A DNA stretch of 64,000 nucleotides from Hypericum androsaemum (Eukaryota > Streptophyta > Magnoliopsida > Malpighiales > Hypericaceae). The position numbers and the translations under genes were made by a program. The notes under the pieces are model-generated. The model was not told the origin of the DNA. It saw only the letters and a program-made list of their open reading frames with translations, and made no database searches. Numbering within the stretch: the stretch's first letter is position 1; each line of letters begins with the position of its first letter. The stretch lies in contig OZ023185.1 in NCBI GenBank assembly GCA_963995505.1, positions 1,922,001 through 1,986,000 of the forward strand. The letters run 5' to 3'. Below, piece by piece: positions 11,187-24,000 of the stretch.

Positions 11187-11764
11187 CGATCCTGACCGAT
11201 ATGGCCTAGTCTAGAATGCCATAGTTTAATATCATCTTCCGATGAGTTTGAAGTAGTGACTAAGGAAAAGCTTTTACAAGGATCAATATCCATAATCAAA
11301 AAACCTTCTGATATATATCCAAGGCCAAAATAGGCATCATCCAAATACAATCTAACAGTGTCGTCCTTAAACGACAACCGAAAACCTAAAGAGATTAAGG
11401 CCAAAACTGAGATCAGGTTCCTTCGAATGTCTGGAGCAAACAATACGTCATGTAAAAGAAGGGCACGACTACCACGAAGGTACAATTTATAAGTGCCCAG
11501 GCCATTCACATCTACGCACGAGTTATTACCGACAAAAATAGTTTTTGCTCCAGGCGGCAACCGCCTGTAATCAACGAACGAACAATGGTCTCTAGCTACA
11601 TGGTCTGTCTCTCCTGAATCAATCACCCACATAGAATGGGATTCAGTTAGAAGGGTACAAGAGGATACGTACAACTTACTCACAATTGAGTTTAGGTATA
11701 CCTGCTTGGGCATCTTGCAATCTTTTGCAAAATGTCCCTTCTGTTGACAGTTGAAACATTTCAC
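11158..11764 (-). pseudogene. Copia zinc knuckle, protease and pre-integrase, minus-strand half
   Basis: This frame mirrors 10121-10722 on the other strand: knuckle CFNCQQKGHFAKDC, a protease motif changed to DSGETDHV, and pre-integrase WHSRLGHIGQDRLNRLAKAG. It then crosses the junction into antisense integrase. The expected protease motif is DSGA, so the Ala to Glu change beside the catalytic Asp probably kills the enzyme. This half stops about 440 bp earlier in pol than its partner. Confidence 0.8.
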
Positions 11765-12543
11765 TTTGAAATGTTAAACCGCCTTTTCTTTTTAGCCTTG
11801 GAGCCATCTGACTTGATTCCTAGGTTTTCAGCCTTTGGAGTTTCCTTACTCTTACCCTTCCTTTTACCTCTCTTCTTTTTCCCACCATTTCCAGTTGAAC
11901 TAGTTGAATGGGCTTCAGGGTGGGATTTCATAGCTAGGAGGCGATCTTCCTCCAGCTCAAGGTGTCTGGCAACATCATCAAATGTTACCAAATGGTCGGA
12001 ATGGGTAAGATTCATCTTCATATGTTCCCAACTTGGTGGTAGAGAACGGATGATAGCTTGAATCTGCTGCTCGTTGCTAAGTATGCGACCAGCCTCTGCC
12101 AGTTCACTAATCATGTTAGACATCATTCTCAAGTGTTTTCTCATGGTAACCTCCGGACACTTCTTAAAGGTGTCAAACCTTATGGTCAAAGCATGCAGCT
12201 TTGACACTGAAAGCTTTTCGAATTTTTGTTTGAGAGCGTCCCATAACTCTTTCGCGTTGTCATACATGCGAAATTGTCAGGTGACATCATCCATCATCGA
12301 ACTCAACAAAATCAATCACGCAGTAGTGTTCTTTTTCTTCCAAATAACATAAGCTTCTATGTCTCGCTTATGTTGAGCAGTTGTGCCTTCATCAGGCTCA
12401 TCCATTATCACATGTATGTGTTCCAGAACTTCTTGTTCCTCAAGCACATATTGGATTTTCATGCTCCAGTTCTCATAGTTTTCACCGTTGAGTTTTAACT
12501 CACAGTTTAACTCAGTTATGATAGATCTAGAAGCAACTGACAT
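11761..12543 (-). pseudogene. Copia gag, minus-strand half (broken)
   Basis: Starts near 12543 (ELKLNGENYENWSMKIQYVL). It is interrupted around 12270-12320 by stops at the same region where the plus-strand copy is interrupted. From 12267 it is open for 168 codons with YDNAKELWDALKQKFEKLSV, TMRKHLRMMSNMISEL, a Lys-rich tail and a stop just ahead of the zinc-knuckle frame. Shared damage in both halves suggests that at least part of the decay predates the duplication of the segment. Confidence 0.8.
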
Positions 12544-12918
12544 CTCTATAGGGAATTTTTAATACGAGAACATATTAGAAATTTGATTTAGCAATATGAT
12601 TCAATTTACTAAACACTCATAAGTTTTAACGATACGAAGTCCTTGATTAACCTCAAAATCGAAGTGGGTCGTGGGCATGATTCCCCTCATCATTCAAGTA
12701 TTAATTTTAAACTTCAACAGTTTAAAGTTCATCGATGGTAAACTCAAGTGGTAGCAATTAAACAAACATCTTTATTTAATTACATACATCACATATGCAT
12801 TTGTACATTCTGAGTTTACACACATATGCACAAAAACTCAGACAAGGTCTCAACCTATTGTACAAAATTTCCCCAAAAATAACATATGTATATGGGGACA
12901 GTTAAATACAACATCTAA

Positions 12919-13500
12919 TCACATGGAGATCGGGTGTCCAGGCGATCCGGTAGGAGAATCCAGATACATATCTGAATTCGGATCCGAGAATGATCTTGTG
13001 GAGACCGGGTGCGAGGACGATCCGAAGGAAGGTTCCAAGTTCACCACCGGAACTGAGATCGTATCCATAATCCAGATGACTAGGAGCGGAGGAAAATTGT
13101 AATAGTACTCCTTAGCGAGGTAGCAGTTCAGGACCAAACCGCTTTGCATCTCCAGGACAGGAGGAGGTATCATCTCTCTGAGAAGACCCCTCTCCTCGAG
13201 GTAGTGGATCAGACCATAGAGGGCATCTCTATGGGTATTGATCCCGGGTTCCGAGAAGACGCACATATCTTCTTGGATCTTCAGCGTGACCAAGAGGTCT
13301 CAAAACATGGAGGGCCAGTCCTCTCCATAATTATAGCCTCTGGCCCAGATGCAGTCTTGCATCTCCCGGTGAACAACCTCGATATGCTCAACGATGACAT
13401 ACATGTCATCCTTAGGCACTCGCAGCGGTAAACGGCGCTTCATGACTTTTTGTCGAAGTTCTGTTGCACAAAAGTTTAGATACTTCTTTCCAGTAGCCAT
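12919..13500 (-). pseudogene. Pre-gag ORF, minus-strand half (one nonsense codon)
   Basis: Begins MATGKKYLNFCATELRQKVM, the counterpart of the frame at 8412, and ends with SPTGSPGHPISM. One TGA interrupts it after EDWPSMF (near 13292), where the plus-strand copy has CCA. The rest stays in frame and similar, including LIHYLEERGLLREM. Substitutions are scattered rather than clustered, as in a sequence that was once coding. Confidence 0.6.
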
Positions 13501-13515
13501 CGAATCTTGTATCAA

Positions 13516-14383
13516 TTGCAGGTCAATTTCGGGTTAATTCTCATATTCTCCCAAAATAGGATTGAAAAAATCATTTTTCAATCTATTGATGATCATACTA
13601 TGGACCAATCCATGTGATTTTAGGTAAATTTAACATATCTCGGAACTTGTTCCAAAATATATATATATATTTATTTTTTCAAAAAATTCTGGAATTTTTG
13701 CGAAAATCTCAGAATATTCTATTTTCTTCTCCGGCCGATATCTTCTCGTCCCCGGCGATACGACCGACGAGACCTAGCTCAATCAACTCGTCGTGAGCTC
13801 GAAATCACGCCGGTACCGGGCGCTCGTCGTCTTGTGGCCGGAATCGTTGTCAGCTTCGTCTTCTCCCTCACGACTTTCCGACGAGCTCTGAAGCTTCATT
13901 CTTCATTTTCCGGCGATGTCGATCCACAAAAGTGGTATCGAGACGTCGAGGACAAGCCGGAGAATCAATTATCATCGATCTCTGGTGTCAAAATCGTCGG
14001 ATTTCTGACGAAATCGACGGAATTCGATTTGGGAAAATTGCCCCCAAATCGCCCAATTAGGGTTCTGCGGGATTGAATTGAAGTGGCAAATTTTAGTTTA
14101 GTCCCGAAGGTTTTTCAAAAATTGCACCGAAGTCCATGACACGTAGGTGCCACATAAGCGGTCAAATTTTAGATTGGTACCTTAAGGTTTCGCGCATGCA
14201 CGAATTTGCCAGCGTGATTAGGCAAAATTCAATTTAGTCCCACTGGTTCTAAATTAATTACAATAAAGTCCAACAGGTTGTAATTTTCAATAAAATCACA
14301 ATTAATACGATTTTTAACCCAAAAAATCACATAATTAATTAAATTAAAACATCATATCATCATCAAAATATGGTTTCAACCAT
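13516..14383 (-). other. Leader region of the minus-strand copia half
   Basis: Inverted counterpart of 7569-8411, including the GC-rich block (about 13730-14080) and the AT-rich stretch next to the primer site. A run of alternating AT at 13655-13675 is not present in the other half. No protein family was recognised. Confidence 0.5.
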
Positions 14384-14395
14384 GCTCTGATACCA
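14384..14395 (-). other. Primer binding site (tRNA-iMet type), minus-strand half
   Basis: Read on the minus strand this is TGGTATCAGAGC, a full match to the canonical copia primer site, two bases from the end of the LTR at 14398. It shows the orientation of the right half. Confidence 0.85.
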
Positions 14396-14397
14396 AT

Positions 14398-14990
14398 TGT
14401 TGGTTTTAACGTGTAATTAACGAGTAATTACATGTTAAACCTGATTAATTAACAAACTAATTTGTTAATAACAAATCACTTACTTGTCGAAGCAAGAGGT
14501 CCACAGGTTCGGGTCGACTATTTCTTCGTGCCAGTCAAATTACGATCACATTATAACGGATTCGTAATTAATTTTTACGAGATTTCCTCTATTGAAAATC
14601 TGATCAAAACTCAGGGACTAATCCAAAGTTTTGCCTTTCTTTTTGAGTGGTTGTAGGGAGAATTACTAATTGGTTCAGCCGGATTTTCTTTTTATAGGGA
14701 AATCCGGCCAATCAGATCGCGCCACGTGGCGCACATGGCTGTCATGTGGCACTTCTGGGCCGCATGTCCGCCATTTGGCAGTACGACAGCGTGCCACGTG
14801 GGCCGCCAACTCTGGCGGCAACTGCATCAGCGCCACATCACGTTGAAGTGGCGCCGTCTGGTTGGCCATGCAGCCCGCGTGGCGGCTGGCGTGGGCCCCG
14901 GGCCGGTCAACGCGCAATACTTGGGCCTGATGGGCCTTGGCCCAATCAGACACAATAATAATTGCCTGATTGGGCCTAATAGGTCCAACA
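14398..14990 (-). repeat. Complete LTR at the right end of the composite
   Basis: 593 bp with TGTTGG and CCAACA ends, adjoining the primer site at 14395 on one side and the GTTTC duplication on the other. On the minus strand it starts TGTTGGACCTATTAGGCCC and ends CACGTTAAAACCAACA. It keeps the U3 start that both arms of the palindromic left LTR have lost. It carries fewer CACGTG cores than the left LTR. Confidence 0.85.
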
Positions 14991-14995
14991 GTTTC
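14991..14995. repeat. Target-site duplication GTTTC, right copy
   Basis: Matches 6554-6558 exactly and directly follows the terminal CA of the composite. Confidence 0.85.
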
Positions 14996-15062
14996 TTTCA
15001 ATTATCATACCATAGTTACTTTTCTTGAGACTTCATTCTGGTTTTGCCTTGTGTCAATAATG

Positions 15063-16661
15063 CAGATCAAGGTAGAAGAGTTCTTTAATTTGTTATTTTT
15101 GGATAACGCCATAAAATTTGTTGAGTCTTTCCATGCAAGATGTGGAGATAAAGGTAGTTCTACGAATTCTGTCGGAGTCCACATGTCCGTATGATTTTGC
15201 TTGTTTGTTTGTGCATCACTTTTCCTTATCATAGACAGTTTCTAGCTTTTATATTGGTTCTGATGGTTGGTTAATTTGCTTTGCATTTGAGAATTCAAGT
15301 GCTCTTCATGGTATCCAAATGAAAAGCATGGCCACGCTCGAGGTGTATCTTTTGAGCATCCAATAAAAATATACTTTGGTATGCTTTTCTGGTACTTATC
15401 TGTTAACATTGTCTTTAGAAGTTTAAGCTTGTTCAGTCATCGTAGGTACCCACTGAGTTGAACCTCTTTTTTTCTTAGGTACAAAATGTGGCAGCTGCCA
15501 GGAGGTCCAGAAATTCCTAGTATACAGAAATATGTACTCTGGCCATTAATTATGGGAGCTTCTGTATTGCACTTTGAGTAGTATTACATTCAGTGACATA
15601 ACATGCTCAGAGATCAAATTTTCTCTCTATCTTTCCTTCTTTCTACCCATTGGGAATGGTTGATATTCGGAGTAAGAAGAAGCTATTACTGTTTTGTTGG
15701 ATGTAAAAGGTCCCTCATATATCAAGCTTAAGTGATTGGGTTGCAATTAGTTGAGTCCAAGTCTCTTGACACTGGCATTCAATAAATGAAGTCAAGCTAT
15801 TAGTTGGGCTGTGTATGCTTTCCGTTATTTTTTCTGCGAGCCAGCTTACTGTGCTTTCAAACCTGTGACCTCTGAATGCATTTAACGAATCACCAGATTG
15901 TTTTTGTTTGAAGATGTCATCACCGCCTCAAGTGATGCTGAGAACATGTCACCAACAAGACTATATTGTTCTCTTCTGTAACTTTGCATGCATTTTATTT
16001 TGGAGTATGTATGGTGTATGTTTACTTTTGTGCAAACATTTTTACCTTTGCATGCATTTATTCCTTTTCGTTTCTTATGGTTGTCTTTTTTTGTGGTATG
16101 ATGGTGTTAAGGTTGGGAAATAATTCTTTGCAACTGTTTCTCCAGTCATTGAGACATCGCAGGCGATTACTGATGTACCCTATGGAGATTCGACAAGATT
16201 CTCCACGTTCTTGAAAAATCAGAGTCAAGTTTCCCTGATCTTGGTCATCGCTTTCATCGTGATCTTCCTGATGCAGGTATATCTGTAGTACCATTTTGCT
16301 CGACAATTATTAATTCTAGCGTTCACAGGTTGTCTGTTGCTATGACAAGATGCTCAGTACCTCGGATCTGACATCCCTTTCGTCTCTCCTCTGTTTCTAT
16401 AACCGCAGGTGAGCATACTTGTGTTATTGAGTAGGCCCCGAACTGTTAACATTGCGCCTTCGGGAGGCTTCTACGTTGGGGATATGAGCGGCGGGCTTGG
16501 AGGAAAATCGCCAGAATCCGCGGCGTGGCTGGAAAGGCGAATGCACCACCTGAAAGATGAGATGTAACATGGTTGAGGTTCAGCTAGATAGGCTGCGGCA
16601 GGAACTCGGATGGTTGAAAACTCAGTTGAAAGGATACAACAATGTTCGAAAACCCAAATAA
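15063..16661 (+). pseudogene. 3' part of a VASt-domain (BAGP1/VAD1-like) protein gene, broken
   Basis: Exon-like blocks in order match the VASt domain and C-terminus of plant C2/GRAM-VASt proteins: IKVEEFFNLLFLDNAIKFVE (15064-15145), HGHARGVSFEHPIKIYF (15325-15378), KCGSCQEVQKFLVYRN (15484-15533), VIETSQAITDVPYGD (16143-16187), then a membrane segment (SLILVIAFIVIFLMQ, near 16230-16275) and WLERRMHHLKDEM with a coiled-coil tail to 16661. Known members are ER-linked proteins that bind lipid through the VASt fold. A one-base gain after HHLKDEM (near 16563) shifts the frame, the VASt block stops early after VYRN, and the segment usually following VPYGD is missing. No C2 or GRAM exon was found upstream, where the copia composite sits. 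I conclude a pseudogene. Confidence 0.7.
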
Positions 16662-18077
16662 GTTAATTGGAAGTGGCGCACCCTATTGTTCATTAATCTT
16701 TGGAAAAAGTACACTTAAGTACCCTGTAGTTTCACGTTTTCTAAATTAAGGTCGTGTTTTAAAATTGCATTTTTAAGCCATGTGGTTAAAATTCTGTATA
16801 TCTTTAGAATTTTAGGGGAAAGAACGACAGATTAGTTATTAGGATTGAGGAGACAAAAGGTTGGCCATTTGATAATTTTTGTGAGGTTTTATCTATTTGG
16901 TGATTGGTTACGATGGTTTTGTCTGAGATGGTTCAGTGACTGGGGGAGAGGCAGATGGGCCATGGGATGGAGAGAGAAGGTGGAGTAGGTGGAGGGGACG
17001 AAGTTAAGATTTGAGTAAAAAAGCTGGGATTAATTTGATAATTTGCCACATGCCACATGCCACATCATCTACGACTTACACAAATGGACTGTCTACGTAT
17101 GATAAAAAACGACGACGTTTCGTAGCATGAGGAGCCCACGTGGACGGACAAGTGGCCGGACAACTACCCGGGCTGCCCGGGACTGAGGGGAAGGAGGGGA
17201 GAGAGGGGAAAAGGGGAGAGGGGAAGGTGGAGAGATGCCACATCATCAAAAATGTGGCTAGTCTAGTTGGCCGGGCAAAATTTGGATAATTATCCGTTGA
17301 CTTACGTGATATTAATTGACTACAGTTTGACTGATTGGTAAATTTTTTTTATCACAAACTACTAGAATAATTTTCGACGATACTGCAATGTACTAAAATT
17401 GACTTTTTCAAAATTTTAATATTATCTACAGTAACTTTGGATTAGTCCATAAAATCAAATCAAAATGCAACATATAGAAGTCTCATCTTGCTTTAGAATT
17501 GAAAGCATAATTTTTACCACACTCCAAATCAACAAATTGTGGTTTTATCTAAGTTCAATTTAAGATATTGAATCAGTTAACAATTGAGATAAGAGAATAA
17601 AATAAACGCAAACATTTCTTGCAATAATGTGGTAGTATAAACCCTAACTCTAGGAAGAATTAATTCAAATTCATTTGTGGAAGAATCTAATACAGTTCAA
17701 GATTTTGAAGAATTTGAATTCAAAAATCTACAGAACGTGTACCAGTTTTGGGAGATTTTATCCATTTTACTGGGAGTTTTGCGCCCATAAAAAGTCGGTA
17801 CCAGCACCTGAAACGAGACGCATCTTTGTGCATTGATGGTGTTGCTGATAAAAAATAGCAGCATCAAGAACCATTCATGGCAATCACCGCCTTGTGAACC
17901 CGGAGACTCAAAATGGAGGCCACAATCCAATTGGCTCCCGAGCAACAGTGAACAAACTATGTTTTAGATGAATGGGTGTTCTCAATTGTTCTACTCCCAA
18001 GGTATGCAAAAACCATCATTACAAAAATGGATCGATCCAGATTACAAAACTTGGCTGAAAGAAGTTTCGGTAGGAAT
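16662..18077. other. Intergenic, no gene recognised
   Basis: Mostly AT-rich with a purine-rich stretch (about 17190-17235, GGGGAAGG-type units) and the short direct repeat GCCACAT near 17045-17067. The last few hundred bases probably hold the 3' UTR of EDD1, read on the minus strand. No transposon ends could be paired. Confidence 0.4.
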
Positions 18078-21000
18078 CTAAAATCCAGGCAAAATCGAAA
18101 GGTCTGCGATGCCTTTCGGAAGATCGGCAATTTTCCGGAGCAAAGCCAGCCTGTTCTTTCTTATTCTTTTATCTTCCTGCTTACACGCAAATGGGGTTAA
18201 TTGCTATGATTGAAATCCACAGGAAGAAGATATAGGCACCTTAGAAACCAAGAAAGATGAACCAACAACAAGTTTGGACAGCTTTTATTCAAACATTGGT
18301 GAATTCAATAGTTGAGAATACTTTTAGGATAGAATATTTCATTGATGTCCACATCAGAAAAGCATATACTTATGCAAGACCTATAATCATTCTCTAAATG
18401 GTCTGTATTTAAGGGTTAATAAATAGCCAAGTATTTAGCAAAAGATAGGGGCTTTGGTGACTATTCGGTAAGACAGTTTTCTTACTTTTACACATGAGAT
18501 GACAACAAAAAACAGAATGCTCTTTTGACCCGAATAAAAAAAAAATCAGAGGAAACTCACCACCATGACAAAAATGTGATTGAAGAAATTATCGAGTGGC
18601 TGAACTAAATCCGAAGATACTTCAACAAACTCATCAACATCACTACCTGCAAAAGCAAATTGCAGTTCATTGATAAGGGTTCGTAAAATAAGGTTTCGAC
18701 ATCATATGGAACACACTGAAGCAAGTTTCCAGCTAATTTGCATAAGACGAGACATATCCTCCAATCTTACTAAGCATGCCTATTATACCACAGAAGAGAG
18801 CTTGGTACCAGAATGTAGTTTGCTCTTCACGGACAAGTAAGTGCTCCATAGGGCTCTCTCTTCGTTTGTTTCAAACACAGTTTCATCCACCTGGTTGTAA
18901 GATTTAAACCATTGAACCACTGTGAGTGTTTGTCAACAGACAATACCAATTACTTGAAACCGCAATGGGAAGAACATGAACAATTTCGGCATACAACTAT
19001 AGCAGAGCAGGTATTCCGATGCTCTGGAGAGAATAGCCGATATGAATTTGATTGCAAAATAGTACCTCCACATTGGCATCAACATCTTTTCCGCGCACAA
19101 TTCTGGTCGGACGAGAATATGTCTCAACTACCTTAGGGAAAAGATCCCCTCTTGACAAGCTTTCCATCTGGTAAAACAGCTGAGGTGGAATCACAACCGG
19201 CACATGGTAGAACATATGGAAACACAATCTTAAAACATACTATTGTTCACATGCAATTATTTCATGAAACACTCCTAACTTGCAGATTTTTTTTTCCATC
19301 TAGAACACGAAATCCTCCAGGATAGGAATAAACCCTCACATATCTCCAAGCTACAGTATGACAAAAACAGACATCATATCGTGGAAATATGATTTATATG
19401 ATAAGCAAGAATCCTCGCTTAGCACCAAAACTCAGATGCATGACCATGAAAATCGCGTTCATAAAGAGTCATGCAAAATATAGAAGGTATGGCAGTGTGT
19501 AAATAATGAGAGCCAACTCTAGACATTACCATATTGTAATTTATAAACACTTAAAAGGGAAAAAGAGTAATTTTTGGCCATTTGCAATGTATTAGATGAT
19601 GAGCAATACTAAAAGGACATGGATTAATGTTTTCATGATAATGCTTAAGATCGTACATTCATCTTTAATGATTAAAAGTCAAACTTGAGAAACACAGCAA
19701 GTAGATAAAGTGGGTACTTCAAGAAAGGAAAGAAGAGAACCTACTTTATATGCTGTCTTTGCAGCAAGAGAAGGCAAGTTTGCACGCTCTGCAAGAACAG
19801 AACGTACAATTTCCGGATTGATGCCCTTATCAACCTGTGAACGTCCACTCTCAGAGAGGTATCAGGTAAAAAAAGTATCAACCAACAAAATGCTATGAAC
19901 ATCAAACATTGCCGTGCATCATTGCAGCTCTGAAAGTCAATGCACCCACATTGACTCAAAAAGTCCTTGAAATCCTCGGGCCGAAATCAACAAATGTAGA
20001 CCAGAAGCATGGACTTTTTGGTTTTCAGCAAACTGATAAGAAGCTTGGACTCTTCCTTTTTCAAAAACTTAAAACTATCAAAAATCTAATTAATTTCAGT
20101 TTTGCAGACACCAACTCATCCATGGGTGCAGCTATCTGTTCTTGGGTCCTCCTCGAATTTTCGAGCAAGATCCTTTAGAAAAATACGTAACTATAAAAAG
20201 TTAATGATTTGATTTCAGATGCAGGTACCAACTGGACGTCACCCTAAGAGCTGTAACATTCTCCATCCTAGTTATCCTATACCAATACAGACATGATTGA
20301 GATTGCAAACAGATCGTACAAAAAAATGATGCAGGGGGCTTATCAACCAGACGTCAAGCCGGAAGTTGTCACATACTTCCTCCTATACCCTCATCACCTA
20401 ATGGTATTAGCTGATTACCAATAGAGAGAAATCCAAAGCTTGCAATAAACTTAACTAAGTAGAATAAGAAAAATATTTGTGTACCAGATATTGCTCCAAT
20501 CTTCTGGTGACAAACATATGTGCCTGAACAACGAAAAAACCATTATTTCGATGCACAAATGGTACTTCGACTGAAGACACCAAAATAACAACCAGAAATG
20601 GTAAATACGCATGCATATCCAAATAGGAGTAAGTTATGAACAGCGACATAAATAGCACAGCATGCGAGGAATTCTTTTCGATCATGGAAGGAATAACTAA
20701 AACATGGAAATCATAATCAATGAAAAAACCAAAAGAGACCAAATTTTCTCTGTGGTCTCTGAAATCTTCGTTAGTGCCAGTATGGAAAAAGGATAATTTA
20801 TTTTGAAAGGCACCAGGAGTTTGAGGATAAAACCCTTCCCTCCAGCACTCTTTTGTTAGGGGGAAAACTTCAATTTGAACTATTTTTTCCACACATAAAC
20901 TAAGCCTAATTAGGATAAAGGAACGGCAGCATTGGCGCAATTCATCGAGTCTGCTATATGAACCATTATTGCTATGCTCCTAGAACCTTGCTCTTACATC

Positions 21001-24000
21001 GTCTATTGTGGAGGAATCTAATTCAATCTGTTGGACTTCGGCAGCAAGCCTTAAAGCATGAACCAGATCCAGATTTTTATCCTTCTCAACCAATATTTGG
21101 ACCTGAATAGACATATACACAATAAGAATAGTGATACACATAACCTTAAAGTGTAACACTACCTAACTAAACAAGATATGAGTAGACTTACAAGGCCATA
21201 TGAGATCCTTCGTAGACCAAAAGGATCATTACTGGAACTAGGTTGACAACCAGCAGCAAACAAGCCAACAAGACTGTCTAACCTGCTTACAACATCACAG
21301 CAAAAGAATGTGAATTGGATAATTAAAACTGGAGCCCACAAGAATAAATAATCATTGCTACTTCAGTTCTTCAAAGCACCAGGGTCTTGAAGAAAATCCA
21401 GAACAACCATTGTGCTAGCACAGTTACTCGCTCGACAATCATGAACCTTGTTCACTCAATCATGGCTTACCATCTATACAGGTGAAGCATGAAAACATTC
21501 GAAGTTTTATGATTCATTAATATATAGCCAACAAAACTAAATCATGACATAAACTCGTAAGATGTCAAGAGACTCGAGTCAATTTAAAGTCACCTGTCAG
21601 CGATTGCCAAAACTATCCCAGCGTCAGTATTTGGAAGCAAATCCCCAGAAAATCTAGGCAGTGTAATCTCTAGCAAAGCATCAGCAATCTGCCGACAGAA
21701 AAAGGAAAAAAATAAATAAAACAATGTAAACATCCATCACCAGACCTTGAAAGAGGATAGCAGTGGTAGCCAGTGTAATCAATAAAGATAAAATCAATAC
21801 CTTAAAAAATAAAGATAAAATCCAAACATGTATCGTAAAAACAACAGCTGAAAACAAATGGCCGAAGAGGAGACCCATAATACCAGCATTGAGTATCCAT
21901 CTTTAAGAGCATAATGACGAGCCATTATTCCTGAAAGTGAAGTAAATTCGGTGACAATAGCAGTTGCAAGATCTGACATAGCAAGGGATGCAGCATTCTG
22001 GACAATCTGAAGGTTATCTTCACTTATTCCCATTCGCAAGCTCAATTTGGTAACCATTTCTTCCACACGCGTCATCTTATCGAGCATTGTTCCTAACTTC
22101 TCCTGGTATGCAGCAAATTAGAAAGCATTAACGCATATCAAAGAGATGCATCTAAATGAAAAGTTAGAGAGAATCACACTTCATCATTTACTTTTAGATT
22201 ATCCAAGCAGCACATACAACTTTGGAAAACAAAATTCAGGTCTACTACAGTGTTAGCATTAACATTTGGTGTTCCCCTTCAGCACTTACGTGGAAAAGAA
22301 TCCCTTTCAGTTGACTGCGGAACTCAGATAATCTCTTTCGTTGGTCCATCTCATAAAAAAATTTAGCATCTTCATAGCGTGCTCTGCACATAAAGCCAAA
22401 ATGCTTAGCTAGTCATAGAACGAGAAAATTCTCATTCACTAGTATTATGTTTTGCCTGATAGACAAGATAACACTGGCAAATGTTTTTAAGAATCAGATT
22501 AGGATATAGACAGTTCAAACTGCTCACGAGCAGATCTATCTGAATACAGAAGTACCCTATATAAAGAAAATTTCATGATCACCTGAGTACAGCTTCGTTT
22601 CCTTTTCTCACAACTGACTCATCTATCGGGCCATTTGCCACCTGTAGAGAAAAATTCTAGTCACCTGATAGGCTAAAGCAAGGAATAAAATATGACCAGC
22701 ATAATAAGTCAATAACCAAGCCTTACAGAAATGAAGCATGGCAACAGTTTTCCATCATCATCAGTCACGGCAAAGTACTTCTGGTGCTTCTGCATGACCT
22801 GTAGGTATCAGTGCTCAAATTAGCAACCGAATACACATCATAAGTTTCTATCGTTTGTGCATTACATTGAGAAACAAAGTTCTTATTATTTATGTTCTCA
22901 CAGTGAGTAACGGCCAAATACAGACATCTTTAGTATCAAAACTCAGTTAATTAGCCTTGGTCACTAGTCAACTTTCCAAGGAGACAAGCAACAAATGCCA
23001 GAGGTTAAAAGCATTCTTACTTTAGCCAACCTAGGACCATCTGGTTGTCGCTAAACTAGATGACTACCAAATGTCAATGGAAGGCTCACAAGTTTGTAAT
23101 CAACATAGTTAATTTTCTGCGGTCACCAGTCAAAGACACACACACAACACGTCAAAATTCTTACTTTAGCAATCAACACATTCTTACGGTATTTCCAAGG
23201 AGACAAAAGTAACAGATTCCTGAGGTAAACATTCTTACTTTAGCCAACCTAAGACCATCTGGTTGTTGGCAACTAAATGATTAGCATGTGGATGGAAGGC
23301 TCACTTGCTATGTTAAGACAATGAAAATCTGGTAATTGGTGGCTAACAACAATACAACCCTGATATCTCCAGTTGATTGGCACATGAAGAAAATTATTTA
23401 CCATGGTTAATAGTTCATCAGGAAGCTCTAGAAAGGATGGTTCAAAATTTCCCATCACTGGAACTGGTGCTTCAACAAGATTTACAACCTACAAACATTA
23501 AATAACATGTATAAATATATACATCATTAAAGGTTTTCAACAAAAAAAAAGTGATGCAGCATTACCTCACTCAACAAGCTTTCTGGAATTAAGACATTGC
23601 CACCAATACTTCTTGCCAATGAATTGGCACAGTCTAGTATACTTTTTTGCCGATCCTACAGATAACATTAATTTCAGTTATTGTCCCCAGAAGCTCAGAA
23701 TTAGATCTTCAGATAAGTAGATTAAAAGAGAGTAAGATAGAGAGAGCCCACACTGAGTTTCCCACAACATAGAACTCAAACAAGTTATCTAGTCATACCT
23801 CAATGTTAATAGCCATGCCAGCACTCTTGATAACAACTGCATAAGATTCTGCATTCGACACCTAAAAAAGATTTCAAAGTGGCAAGTGAAAACTGCAGCA
23901 AGCACAAGTGATTCACCCATTGGTTTGTACAAGTGCTATGATCACAAATAGCCAAATAGAACAGGAATGCATCATATGAAGTACAAACCACCAAAATCCT

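Larger units (their letters stand above)
6559..14990 (-). mobile_element. Head-to-head (palindromic) copia retrotransposon composite
   Basis: The insertion begins TGTTGG, ends CCAACA and is flanked by GTTTC on both sides. Read on the minus strand it runs: full LTR (14990 to 14398), primer site, pre-gag ORF, gag, protease, pre-integrase (to about 11160), then an abrupt switch to an antisense copy of integrase, protease, gag, pre-gag ORF, primer site and part of the LTR (to about 7088), then a sense LTR part ending at 6559. The arms are about 7555-10722 and 11160-14397, joined by about 440 bp of integrase present only in the left half. Reverse transcriptase, RNase H and a 3' polypurine tract are absent, so it cannot move on its own. 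By eye the arms differ by a few bases per hundred. Confidence 0.85.

Noticed and set aside
6554..14995. Two independent copia insertions facing each other
   Set aside because: There is no target duplication or LTR end at the central junction, and a single GTTTC pair brackets the whole; two separate insertions would each have left their own LTR pair.
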